From the NCBI GenBank assembly GCA_023665865.1, contig JAMPDC010000001.1, positions 1,720,223 through 1,784,222 on the forward strand: a stretch of 64,000 nucleotides of DNA, given 5' to 3'. Made by a program: the position numbers and the translations under genes. Of the stretch, positions 26,686 to 35,044 are shown in pieces. This stretch comes from Staphylococcus sp. Its GTDB lineage: Bacteria; Bacteroidota; Bacteroidia; Bacteroidales; Muribaculaceae. The first letter of the stretch is position 1, and every line of letters begins with the position of its first letter. The notes beneath the pieces are model-generated. The model had not been told where the DNA came from. It saw nothing but the letters and a program-made list of their open reading frames with translations, and did not search any database.

Positions 26686-28119
26686 ATGGCTCCTCTCAGT
26701 CAAAAGATAGGCTACGGCTTCGGCGACATGGCTTCGTCAATGTTCTGGAAAGTCTTCAGCTACTATCTCCCGTTTTTCTATGCAAATATTTTCGGCATCA
26801 GCCTTATTGATACCGGTGTGCTTCTTCTCGTGACCCGCATCTGGGATGCTGTCTCCGATCCCATGATGGGCATTGTCGCCGACCGCACCAAGACCCGCTG
26901 GGGCAAATACCGTCCCTATCTCCTTTGGGTAGCCGCCCCCTTCTCGATTTGCGGCATCCTCCTCTTCACGACTCCTGACTGGGCCTATGGTGCCAAACTC
27001 GTCTGGGCCTATATCACCTATATACTGATGATGACCGTCTATACCGGCATCAATGTCCCCTATGGAGCCATGCTTGGCGTCATGACCGACAATTCGCAGG
27101 AAAAGACCGTCTTCTCCTCATTCAGAATGTTTTTTGCCTACGGCGGCTCCTTCATCGCCCTCTTCGCCTGGGATCCCCTCTGCAAACTCTTCTCTGGCAG
27201 CTTCGGCATGTCGCCTCAGAGCAGTTGGCAGTTTGCCATGATAGTCATCGCCGTCTGCTGTTTCGTCCTCTTCCTCCTCTGCTTCTACTTCACCCGCGAG
27301 CAGCTCACCACCGTCAGCAGCGCCTCGCTTGGCAGTGACCTCAAGGCTCTCGTGACCAACAAACCCTGGTGGTTGCTCAATGGAGCCTCACTCTGTTTCA
27401 ACCTCTTCAACACCGTCCGCGGTGCCACCGTCGCCTTCTTTTTTGCCGACGTCATCGGAGGTGAGCAGCACATTGCCATCTTCTCTCTCTCGATTCTCTT
27501 CTATTCCGGTCTCTTCCTTGGCGTGGGCGAGGTGGCCAATATGGTCGGAGTGGCTCTTGCGGTGCCCATCACCAACAAGATCGGCAAAAAGCCCACATTT
27601 ATCCTTGTCGATGCTCTCCTGATCCTCTTCAGTGTCATCTTCTTCACACTCTCTCCCGAGTCAAATGGCGGACTGCTGCTGATGCTCCTCCTCCAGATCG
27701 TCATCTCTGTGCTGACGGGTGTCATGTCGCCCCTTGTGTGGTCGATGTATGCCGACGTCAGTGACTACTCTGAACTCAAGACCCGCACGGCTTCGACAGG
27801 CCTCATCTTCTCCTCCGCGTCAATGGCCCAGAAGTTTGGCGGCGCCATAGGCGGTGCAGCCGTCATGTGGCTCCTCAGTGCCTGCGGCTACGTCGAGAAC
27901 ACCGATGGCTCAGCCGTGGCCGCGACGCAGCCTGCGAGCGCCATCACCTGTCTTTGGATGCTCATGACCTTCATTCCCGCTGCCGTCGCCTTCCTCTCGA
28001 TGTTGATCGTGTGGCTCTATCCGCTCGGCACCAAGGAGATGGCCGACATCGTGGCCCGTCTTAAAGTCCAGCGCCTCAAACCAGTCGACGTCGACCCCGA
28101 CCAATATGTAGAACCCTGA
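26686..28119 (+). CDS. GPH-family (MelB-like) sugar:cation symporter
   Basis: A 477-residue inner-membrane protein with about twelve hydrophobic segments and the GPH family signatures: KIGYGFGDMASSMFWKVF at the N-terminus, the WDAVSDPMMGIVADRTKTRW loop near residue 62 (cation-site Asp residues), and ADVSDYSELKTRTASTG near residue 355. It would take up disaccharides such as mannobiose, Man-Glc or cellobiose from the periplasm with Na+ or H+. It is 111 bp after GH130 and 16 bp before the epimerase; its position between the two cytoplasmic mannobiose enzymes supports mannobiose as the main cargo. Confidence 0.9.
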   Translation: MAPLSQKIGYGFGDMASSMFWKVFSYYLPFFYANIFGISLIDTGVLLLVTRIWDAVSDPMMGIVADRTKTRWGKYRPYLLWVAAPFSICGILLFTTPDWAYGAKLVWAYITYILMMTVYTGINVPYGAMLGVMTDNSQEKTVFSSFRMFFAYGGSFIALFAWDPLCKLFSGSFGMSPQSSWQFAMIVIAVCCFVLFLLCFYFTREQLTTVSSASLGSDLKALVTNKPWWLLNGASLCFNLFNTVRGATVAFFFADVIGGEQHIAIFSLSILFYSGLFLGVGEVANMVGVALAVPITNKIGKKPTFILVDALLILFSVIFFTLSPESNGGLLLMLLLQIVISVLTGVMSPLVWSMYADVSDYSELKTRTASTGLIFSSASMAQKFGGAIGGAAVMWLLSACGYVENTDGSAVAATQPASAITCLWMLMTFIPAAVAFLSMLIVWLYPLGTKEMADIVARLKVQRLKPVDVDPDQYVEP

Positions 28120-28135
28120 TCTTATCTCTGAATCA

Positions 28136-29377
28136 ATGTCCTGTAACATATCTGAATTTCGCTCTCAGCTACTCGATAATCTTACCGGAAATATCCTCCC
28201 CTATTGGATAGACCGGATGGAAGACCCGCGCGGCGGTTTCTACGGACGCCGTGACGGTGACGACAATCTTGACGCCGATGCGCCCAAGGGGGCCATCCTC
28301 AACGCCCGCATCCTCTGGAGCTTCTCGGCTGCATATATAGCCACATCCAATCCCGACTATCTTGCCGCAGCCCGTCGTGCCTATGAATATATCTGCTCCC
28401 GTTTCATCGACCGGGAGCATGGCGGCGCCTATTGGAGCCTTGATGCCGACGGCAACCCCCTCGACACCAAGAAGCAGTTCTATGCCATAGCCTTCATCAT
28501 CTACGGTCTCTCGGAGTATTACCGCGCCTGCGGTGACGAAACAGCCCTTGAGCTCGCACTCAGCCTCTTCAATGACATCGAGGCCCATTCACTCGACCGG
28601 GCAAAGGGTGGATATATCGAAGCCACAACCTGCGACTGGCAACCGATCGCCGACATGCGTCTCAGCGACCATGATGCCAATGCCTCGAAGACAATGAACA
28701 CGCATCTCCACATCCTCGAGGGCTACACCAACCTCCTCCGTGCTCTCAAGGAGAAGCAGGGTGGGGAGGACAATGAGCGACTGATTGCGCCCGTAAGGGA
28801 AGCCACAGCCAACCTGATCCGCATCTTCCTCGACAAGATCACCGATAGGCGCAGTGGCCACCTCATCCTCTTCTTCGACGATGATTGGAACCCGCAGCCG
28901 GGGGCCGAAAGCTACGGCCACGACATAGAGGCCTCATGGCTGCTCCTTGAGAGCGCCCATGTCGTCGGTGATCCTGACCTGACAGCCGAGACTCTCGCAG
29001 TCACCTCCCGTATTGCCGATGCAGGTCTGCAAGGCCGCTGCTGGGACGGTTCGATGGTCTACGAGCGTCACCCGAATGGACACTACGACAACGACAAACA
29101 TTGGTGGGTACAGGCCGAAAACGTCATCGGACAGCTTTGGCTTGAGCTATACCATGGCCGCAAGGGTCAGGTGGGCCGCGCATGGGAGTCGTGGCGCTAC
29201 ATAGCCGACAATCTCGTCGACCCCGAAGGCGAATGGCACTGGTCGTGCCGAGGCGCCGACGGTTCGGTCAATCGTACTGACGACAAAGCAGGCTTCTGGA
29301 AATGCCCCTACCATAACTCACGCATGTGCCTCGAAGCCGTCCGGACACTCTCCGAGTTGGAGTCGAGGGAGGGATAA
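28136..29377 (+). CDS. Cellobiose 2-epimerase (AGE superfamily), acting on mannobiose
   Basis: The 413-residue protein has the (alpha/alpha)6 barrel pattern of N-acylglucosamine/cellobiose 2-epimerases: PYWIDRMEDPRGGFYG near 22, AILNARILWSFSAAY at 53-67, KTMNTHLHILEGYTNL at 185-200, ESYGHDIEASWLL at 258-270, KHWWVQAENVIGQLW and GFWKCPYHNSRMCLE near the end. The catalytic histidines are expected at H190, H262 and H393. It turns Man-Man into Man-Glc for the GH130 phosphorylase (and cellobiose into Glc-Man). It is the last gene of the locus, 16 bp after the symporter, with a strong bidirectional terminator behind it. Confidence 0.93.
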   Translation: MSCNISEFRSQLLDNLTGNILPYWIDRMEDPRGGFYGRRDGDDNLDADAPKGAILNARILWSFSAAYIATSNPDYLAAARRAYEYICSRFIDREHGGAYWSLDADGNPLDTKKQFYAIAFIIYGLSEYYRACGDETALELALSLFNDIEAHSLDRAKGGYIEATTCDWQPIADMRLSDHDANASKTMNTHLHILEGYTNLLRALKEKQGGEDNERLIAPVREATANLIRIFLDKITDRRSGHLILFFDDDWNPQPGAESYGHDIEASWLLLESAHVVGDPDLTAETLAVTSRIADAGLQGRCWDGSMVYERHPNGHYDNDKHWWVQAENVIGQLWLELYHGRKGQVGRAWESWRYIADNLVDPEGEWHWSCRGADGSVNRTDDKAGFWKCPYHNSRMCLEAVRTLSELESREG

Positions 29378-29402
29378 GCACAAAGTATCTGCCACAATAT
29401 AA

Positions 29403-29443
29403 CAGAAGGGACAGAAGACCGCAAACGGCTTCTGTCCCTTCTG
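29403..29443. terminator. Bidirectional terminator between epimerase and GH43
   Basis: CAGAAGGGACAGAAG (29403-29417) and CTTCTGTCCCTTCTG (29429-29443) are perfect 15-bp arms with an 11-nt loop. The genes on both sides converge on it. The stem core GGGACAGAAG is also used in the hairpin at 30911. Confidence 0.8.
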
Positions 29444-29467
29444 CTATATTTGTCAATGGCGAAAAGA

Positions 29468-30793
29468 TTACTTTTCAAATTGCCAGTAATCGAATTTCAT
29501 GAGATCTTTCTCACCCTCTGGGCCAATGAAGCGGAACACGAGATCGTGTACCCCTTCCACACCATTGACCTTGCAGCTTTGAGTCCGGAAGGAGCCCGGT
29601 TTGACCTGAAGCACCCCCACCGGTTTCCCCTCGGTGCTGTCGAGATACAGTTCGATCACACATCCGGCTTTGGCATCTCCTATGCGGGCTGAGAATTTCT
29701 TTGCGCCTTTGCCGAAATCCACACCGGCCACTCTCAGTGTCTCGCCGGGATCAATTCCGCTGACCACCCCAGATTGCAGCCCGGTCTTTTCGACCTCCAG
29801 TCCGTAGCCCCATGCCATAGTCTCAGCCTCCACTCTCTGATATGGATCAAGATGTTCTATCTGGTTGAGCGGGGCATCGCGCCAGTAGGCGACCTCGCGG
29901 ATCGTGCCGTCGGGGTTATATGTCATCTCGGCCGCCTCGACGTTGCGGCGTTCGTGGTGATCTTGAGTCTCCATGCGCAGGACGTCATAGCTGTGGCCGA
30001 ACACGTAGCTTTTACCTTTGTAGTCGACAATGCCGGGGTGATTGCCGCGCGTACGCTCTGTGTGGTTCATGATGTGTCCCTTGTAGCTCCACGGCCCGAG
30101 CGGTGAATCGCTCATCGCATAGCCGATACCCTCCGGGCAGCAGGTCGAGGCAAACGCCAGATAGTAATGGCCGTCACGCTTGTAGAACCACGGGCCCTCC
30201 TGATAGTCATTGATGTGGGGCATCTTCATGATCTCACCGTCAATCGACACCATGTCATCGTTGAGTTTGGCGCAATATATGTTGGGATTGCCCCAATACA
30301 TGTATGCCTGTCCGTCGTCGTCGACAAATACTGTCGGGTCAATGTCGTCCCAGTGCTCACGCTGCCACACGAGCGGTTGTCCGATCGGGTCTTTGAACGG
30401 GCCGTAGGGAGAATCAGCCACGAGAACTCCGATACCATGTCCGTGGATGGGACAATACATATAGAATTTGCCGTTTCGCTCTACTACCTGTATGGCCCAC
30501 GCACCGTTATCGCCGTCATACCATTTGAAATCATCGAGCGAGGCGACCGCCCCGCGGTCTGTCCAGTTGACCATATCGGTGGAGGTAAACAGGAGCCAGT
30601 CTTTCATCTTGAACCCATAGGCCTGTGCGTCATTCTCATCATGCGATGTGTAGAGAAACACTGTGTCATTGTGGACCATCGGCGCAGGGTCAGCTGTATA
30701 TTTCACTTGAATGATAGGTTTATTGTCGGCTACAGATGTCAGGGCAGCGCCGGCAAAAACTAATGTGACGGCAAGTGATGGAAGTATTTTCAT
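29468..30793 (-). CDS. GH43 glycosidase with C-terminal CBM6
   Basis: A 441-residue secreted protein (signal peptide to about residue 22). The five-bladed propeller of GH43 has the catalytic base D35 in KYTADPAPM, the modulator D152 in WDDIDPTVFVDDDGQAYMYW (150-170 region), and the acid E199 in YQEGPWFYKR. Residues about 318-441 form a CBM6-type beta-sandwich (RVEAETMAWGYGLEV; HDLVFRFIG; FDYWQFEK). Such enzymes remove arabinose or xylose from side chains of xylan or arabinan; the precise linkage cannot be decided here. It is transcribed toward the mannan locus and separated from it by a terminator, so it may be an independent unit. Confidence 0.9.
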   Translation of the reverse strand: MKILPSLAVTLVFAGAALTSVADNKPIIQVKYTADPAPMVHNDTVFLYTSHDENDAQAYGFKMKDWLLFTSTDMVNWTDRGAVASLDDFKWYDGDNGAWAIQVVERNGKFYMYCPIHGHGIGVLVADSPYGPFKDPIGQPLVWQREHWDDIDPTVFVDDDGQAYMYWGNPNIYCAKLNDDMVSIDGEIMKMPHINDYQEGPWFYKRDGHYYLAFASTCCPEGIGYAMSDSPLGPWSYKGHIMNHTERTRGNHPGIVDYKGKSYVFGHSYDVLRMETQDHHERRNVEAAEMTYNPDGTIREVAYWRDAPLNQIEHLDPYQRVEAETMAWGYGLEVEKTGLQSGVVSGIDPGETLRVAGVDFGKGAKKFSARIGDAKAGCVIELYLDSTEGKPVGVLQVKPGSFRTQSCKVNGVEGVHDLVFRFIGPEGEKDLMKFDYWQFEK

Positions 30794-30829
30794 GAGTAAT
30801 ATCGGTTTTAGAGGTTAGTTACTATGCCG

Positions 30830-30837
30830 CAAAGTTA
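30830..30837 (-). promoter_or_regulatory. Promoter -7 box for GH43
   Basis: TAACTTTG on the minus strand matches TAnnTTTG, 37 bp upstream of the GH43 start; the -33 region has only TTTAG. It follows the amylase terminator, consistent with separate transcription. Confidence 0.5.
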
Positions 30838-30904
30838 TGCCGTATGGCTCTAAATCTGATTCTCCGGTGTATCACTTGCGTTATTATTTGTATCAAATAT
30901 AAAA

Positions 30905-30941
30905 ATAAAGGGGACAGAAGCCGCTTGTGAGCTTCTGTCCC
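30905..30941 (-). terminator. Terminator after the alpha-amylase
   Basis: On the minus strand GGGACAGAAGC (30931-30941) pairs perfectly with GCTTCTGTCCC (30911-30921), 9-nt loop, followed by CCTTTATTTTTAT. It lies 48 bp beyond the amylase stop. Confidence 0.8.
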
Positions 30942-30988
30942 TCTGTCATGTGTACATCTGTCCCTCTTGTATTACCGGGACAAAGTTG

Positions 30989-32422
30989 TTATTTACCTAC
31001 AAACACTCTGTATTCGCCGGGTTTGAGCGCTGTGGGGAGCTGGGCGGCCTCGCCGGTGAAGTAGTCGATGGTATTGCCGTCGACAGCGGGGGCGGCATCC
31101 TTGAATTCTACAGCCTCCTCCTCAGCGCCGAGGTTGACAAGCACTGTCACGCGTGAGTCATCCTTTGTGCGTGAGAACACATACAGGTCCGGGCTTTCGG
31201 TCACGAAGCGCACCATCTCACCGCCATCCTCGCCGGCAAGGAGCGCGGCCTGGTTGTGCTTGAGATCGTTGAGCTTCTGGTAGAATCGGAAATACTCGTT
31301 GCGCGGTTCCCATTCGGGAGCTTTGTCCTTTACGAAAAATTCCAGAGCGCGGTTCATGCCTGTTTCCTGGCCGGTGTAGATGAGCGGCATGCCGGGGAGA
31401 GTGTATGAAAGCACTGCGAAAGCATCGGTCAGATTGCCGAGACGCTCGAACTCGGTACCCTCCCATGAGTTCAGGTCATGGTTGGTGATCATGTTCATCA
31501 GATAAGTGTCGCGGGGATAGTCGGCAGCCTGCGAAGCCAACAGCGAGTCGATGTCGGCTGCATGACGGACGGGGAAAGTGCGCATCTCTCCCTTGTCGTT
31601 CTTGAAACTATATTGCCCCGAAGTGGCTGCGATCTCGCTGAAGAGGTCTTTCATCGGCCAGTTGTAGCCCATGTCGAACCCATTCTTCTGAAGAGCCGGC
31701 ACACTGGCCTCGGCGAGCATGAAGAGGTCGGGTTTCACAGCCTGGAGCTGCGGACGGGTCTCGTCCCAGAAGTCGACAGGCACTTCCATGGCTACGTCGC
31801 AGCGGAAACCGTCGACTCCGACCTCAGTGAGCCAGAATTTGAAGGCGTCGACCATGGCTGCGCGCATCTCGGGATTGGAATAGTCAAATTTATAGACGTC
31901 GGTCCAATCGTATGGGCCAAACATATTGCCGAGCGAATCCTTGGCATACCAGTCGGGATGCTCCTCTACCCAGGCGTTGTCGCAGCCGGAGTGGTTGGGC
32001 ACCCAGTCGAGGATCACCTTCATGCCGAGATCGTGGGCTTTCTTGACAGTCTCTTTAAACTGGTCAAGCGTACCGAACTCAGGGTTGAAAGCCTTGTAGT
32101 CCTTGACGGCATAATAGCTGCCGAGCTCTCCCTTGCGGTTTTTCTCGCTGATGGGATAGACCGGCATGAACCAGAGGATGTCAACACCAAGCTCTTTCAG
32201 TCGCGGAAGCTGTTCGGCAAAGGCGGTGATGGAGCCTGAGTCGGTAAACTGGCGCACATTGACCTCATAGATCACGGCATTTCTCGACCAGTCGGGATGC
32301 TTGACGGTGGTGTAGGTTGAATCGCGCTGCTCGCTTGCGGTCTCACCCTTCTTGGATGAGCACGACACTACTGTCACCGTGACAGCGGCGACAGCCAGGA
32401 TGCTTAGAAATAATTTTTTCAT
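30989..32422 (-). CDS. GH13 alpha-amylase lipoprotein
   Basis: A 477-residue lipoprotein (VTVVSC, Cys21) with a complete GH13 barrel. Conserved region I is DWVPNH near residue 139, region II GFRCDVAME with nucleophile D209, region III FMLAEAS with acid/base E238, and region IV MITNHD with the transition-state Asp near 306; a C-terminal beta domain ends in LKPGEYRVFVG. It hydrolyses alpha-1,4-glucan such as starch or glycogen at the surface or in the periplasm. No susR/susC genes for starch lie in this window, so it seems to be a lone amylase. It has its own promoter-like box and terminator. Confidence 0.93.
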   Translation of the reverse strand: MKKLFLSILAVAAVTVTVVSCSSKKGETASEQRDSTYTTVKHPDWSRNAVIYEVNVRQFTDSGSITAFAEQLPRLKELGVDILWFMPVYPISEKNRKGELGSYYAVKDYKAFNPEFGTLDQFKETVKKAHDLGMKVILDWVPNHSGCDNAWVEEHPDWYAKDSLGNMFGPYDWTDVYKFDYSNPEMRAAMVDAFKFWLTEVGVDGFRCDVAMEVPVDFWDETRPQLQAVKPDLFMLAEASVPALQKNGFDMGYNWPMKDLFSEIAATSGQYSFKNDKGEMRTFPVRHAADIDSLLASQAADYPRDTYLMNMITNHDLNSWEGTEFERLGNLTDAFAVLSYTLPGMPLIYTGQETGMNRALEFFVKDKAPEWEPRNEYFRFYQKLNDLKHNQAALLAGEDGGEMVRFVTESPDLYVFSRTKDDSRVTVLVNLGAEEEAVEFKDAAPAVDGNTIDYFTGEAAQLPTALKPGEYRVFVGK

Positions 32423-32477
32423 CTGTCAGTATTGGAAATGAATGTTAGAAATTGAAAATGATGTCAGTATGATGCCG

Positions 32478-32485
32478 CGAAGATA
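32478..32485 (-). promoter_or_regulatory. Likely promoter -7 box for the amylase
   Basis: TATCTTCG on the minus strand differs from TAnnTTTG by one base and lies 56 bp upstream of the amylase start; the -33 side is T-rich without a clean TTTG. Confidence 0.35.
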
Positions 32486-32538
32486 CGAAAAATATCACAA
32501 TAATAACAGCCTGTTCATCGTTACTTTAACATCGCTAT

Positions 32539-32582
32539 AAAAAAGGTGCTCTGCGCCACTCTTCACGAGCTTGCGCAGAGCA
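32539..32582 (-). terminator. Terminator-like hairpin in a divergent intergenic region
   Basis: TGCTCTGCGC (32547-32556) and GCGCAGAGCA (32573-32582) are perfect 10-bp arms. Read on the minus strand the stem is followed by CC and six T, a textbook rho-independent terminator. The 274-bp region lies between divergent genes (amylase leftward, U32 protein rightward), so no annotated gene runs into it. The remaining sequence shows no open frame of note. Confidence 0.6.
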
Positions 32583-32696
32583 TATAATCAAAAAGCTAAT
32601 TCTGTCGCTGTTGCTGTATATTTGACACAATGAACGGCTGATGGTTTAATACTCTCTCTTTATTTTAACTCAATTTAACTACTTGAAAACTATTTG

Positions 32697-34550
32697 ATGA
32701 GCCAGTCTCCTGCCATACCACTCGAATTGCTTGCCCCAGCCCGCAACGCCGACACAGCCATCGCCGCCATCACAGCCGGCGCCGATGCTGTCTATATAGG
32801 AGCCGGCAGCCACGGTGCGCGCCGTGCTGCCGCCAATTCTGTCGCCGATATATCGCGCGTTGTGGAGTTTGCCCACATGTTTCGGGTCAAAGTCTACGCA
32901 ACGGTCAACACTATCATCTATGACGATGAGCTCCGCGATGTCGAGCGTCTTGTCGGCGAACTCTATCGGGCCGGTGTCGATGCGCTTATCGTGCAGGATA
33001 TGGCCCTGCTGCGCCTTGATCTGCCCCCGATCGAGCTACATGCGAGCACTCAGTGCGACATCCGTGATGCCGACAAGGCACGTTTCCTCGCATCGGTAGG
33101 CTTCTCGCGTCTCGTCCTTGCACGTGAGCTCTCGCTGAAGGAGATTGATGAGATACACAGGGCTGTACCCTCGACTCCGCTCGAAGCCTTCATCCATGGC
33201 GCCCTCTGCGTCAGCTACAGCGGCGACTGCCGTGCGAGCTTTGCCGCCACAGGGCGCAGTGCCAACCGAGGAGAGTGTGCCCAGATCTGCCGTCTCCCCT
33301 TCGATCTTGTCGATAGCCACGGCAACACCCTCATGGCCTCGCGCCATCTCCTCTCTCTCCGCGATCTCAACCGCTCCACCGCAATCCCCGAAATGGCGGC
33401 TGCGGGAGTCACATCATTCAAGATCGAAGGCAGGCTAAAGGATGAGGCCTACGTCAAGAATACCGTCGGTGCCTACAGCCGTATTCTCGACAGGCTTGTC
33501 AGCGAGAGTGACGGACGCTATGTCCGCCAGTCGGCCGGCTCGGTGCACCTCGGGTTCAATCCCTCGCTCGACAAGAGCTTCAACCGAGGCTTCACACCCT
33601 ATTTTCTCACCGGCAAGGCTCCCGCCCGAGGGATGGCCTCGCTCAATTCTCCCAAGGCCACGGGCACAAAGGTCGGAGTGGTCACCGACTGCAAACCGAA
33701 GGTGATCACCGCGCGCCTCGACGCGCCTCTCGCCAATGGCGATGGCCTCGGCTTCTTCACCTCGTCGGGCATCTTCCAGGGCTTCCGTCTCAACAGGGTG
33801 GAGGGCAATAAGCTATTTCCCGCTTCCCCGCAGTCGATTCCTCCGGGCACACCCCTCTACCGCAACCGCGACAAGGTGTTTGACGACCAGATAGCCTCTG
33901 CCAAGACCTCGCGCACGATTTCGGTCGATATGGTGCTCCGTTCGATCCTCCCCGACAGAATCATACTCGAACTGACAGATGACCGTGGCTGTTCGGCAGT
34001 AGTCTCGTCCTCGGTCCCGCCGCTGGAGAAGGCGGTGACACCTCAGGAGGGCCCGCGCCGGCGCATACTCGACAAGCTTGGGGGTACCGTCTACCGCTCA
34101 GGGCGCATCGTTGACCTTGCAGGCGATTCCTTCATCCCTGCCTCGGCGCTTGCTTCCCTCAGGCGCGACGGCATCGCTGCGCTCGACCGTGCGGCCCGCG
34201 CGGCATATCGCTACGGCTATCGTCTTCCTGAGCATTTCGACGTACCGCTCCCGATGGGTGAGTGTCTGAGCGTACACGACAACGTGGCCAACTCGCTCGC
34301 ACGGGAATTCTATCTCTCGCACGGGGCCACCGATATAGCCACAGCCATCGAGACTGCGGCTGCCGGATCGCAGGCTTTCAGAGAGCCGGTCATGACCACC
34401 CGCTACTGTCTGCGACGCGAACTTGGAAAATGTCTGAAGGATCCCGCCGGAAAAGATTGGACCGGCCCACTGACGCTCGTCAGCGGTTCCACCCGCCTGC
34501 GTGTCGACTTTGACTGCAAGGTCTGCCGCATGAATCTATATTCGGTCTGA
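32697..34550 (+). CDS. U32 peptidase-family protein, RlhA-like (23S rRNA hydroxylation)
   Basis: 617 residues from ATG 32697 (a TTG one codon earlier is not needed). The N-terminal half is the U32 TIM-like barrel (PLELLAPARNADTAIAAITAGADAVYIG; HASTQCDIRDADKARFL; EAFIHGALCVSYSGDC; NRGECAQICRLPF). The C-terminal half has DUF3656-like features and a Cys-rich end (YCLRRELGKCLK; DFDCKVCRMNLYSV). This combination is that of E. coli RlhA, which hydroxylates 23S rRNA C2501; Cys residues near 190-215 may hold an Fe-S cluster. The protease label of the family is historical. The gene meets the DUF486 gene tail to tail, 8 bp apart. Confidence 0.85.
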   Translation: MSQSPAIPLELLAPARNADTAIAAITAGADAVYIGAGSHGARRAAANSVADISRVVEFAHMFRVKVYATVNTIIYDDELRDVERLVGELYRAGVDALIVQDMALLRLDLPPIELHASTQCDIRDADKARFLASVGFSRLVLARELSLKEIDEIHRAVPSTPLEAFIHGALCVSYSGDCRASFAATGRSANRGECAQICRLPFDLVDSHGNTLMASRHLLSLRDLNRSTAIPEMAAAGVTSFKIEGRLKDEAYVKNTVGAYSRILDRLVSESDGRYVRQSAGSVHLGFNPSLDKSFNRGFTPYFLTGKAPARGMASLNSPKATGTKVGVVTDCKPKVITARLDAPLANGDGLGFFTSSGIFQGFRLNRVEGNKLFPASPQSIPPGTPLYRNRDKVFDDQIASAKTSRTISVDMVLRSILPDRIILELTDDRGCSAVVSSSVPPLEKAVTPQEGPRRRILDKLGGTVYRSGRIVDLAGDSFIPASALASLRRDGIAALDRAARAAYRYGYRLPEHFDVPLPMGECLSVHDNVANSLAREFYLSHGATDIATAIETAAAGSQAFREPVMTTRYCLRRELGKCLKDPAGKDWTGPLTLVSGSTRLRVDFDCKVCRMNLYSV

Positions 34551-34558
34551 GCCGCATG

Positions 34559-34933
34559 CTATGATTCCATGAACACCAGATAGACTGCCGCTATCAGCAG
34601 GCAGAAAGCGAGGAAATGGTTCCAATGGAGCGCCTCGCCTTTGAAAAACATGATGGTGAACACCGTGAAGATCACCAGTGAGATCACCTCCTGAAGCACC
34701 TTGAGTTGCAGCAGGGAAAACTGTCCGCCGTTGCCTGCATAGCCGTAGCGGTTGGCGGGCACCATGAAGCAATATTCAAACAGTGCGATCACCCACGACA
34801 GCAGTATGACTGTGTAGAGCGGAGTGTTTGACGTGATCACTTTCATTTCAGAAAGCTTCAGTTGCCCATACCAGGCGAAGGTCATGAAGATGTTGGAGAT
34901 GATGAGGAGTCCGAGGGTTAGCCATCCGTTCAT
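34559..34933 (-). CDS. DUF486 family small membrane protein
   Basis: A 124-residue protein with four transmembrane segments (about 4-22, 37-58, 79-97 and 103-121), including FMTFAWYGQLKL near residue 16 and FKGEALHWNHFLAFCLLIAAVYLVF at the C-terminus, the pattern of the DUF486/DMT-like family. Function is unknown; the fold resembles half of a drug/metabolite transporter and probably works as a dimer. It ends 8 bp from the convergent U32 gene and starts about 110 bp downstream of the 5'-nucleotidase stop, separated by a hairpin. Confidence 0.85.
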   Translation of the reverse strand: MNGWLTLGLLIISNIFMTFAWYGQLKLSEMKVITSNTPLYTVILLSWVIALFEYCFMVPANRYGYAGNGGQFSLLQLKVLQEVISLVIFTVFTIMFFKGEALHWNHFLAFCLLIAAVYLVFMES

Positions 34934-34987
34934 AGGGCGTGAGGTTTTCGGTGTTTATAATACTATTACGCGTTTGTATCAAAGAAC

Positions 34988-35029
34988 ACAGAGTGTGTCT
35001 GCCCCGTAGTGGGGGTATTCACACTCTGT
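34988..35029. terminator. Hairpin terminator after the 5'-nucleotidase
   Basis: ACAGAGTGTG (34988-34997) and CACACTCTGT (35020-35029) are perfect 10-bp arms 16 bp beyond the nucleotidase stop; the minus-strand side continues TTCTTTG, only a short T tract. Confidence 0.55.
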
Positions 35030-35044
35030 TTCGTTTTCCGTCGC

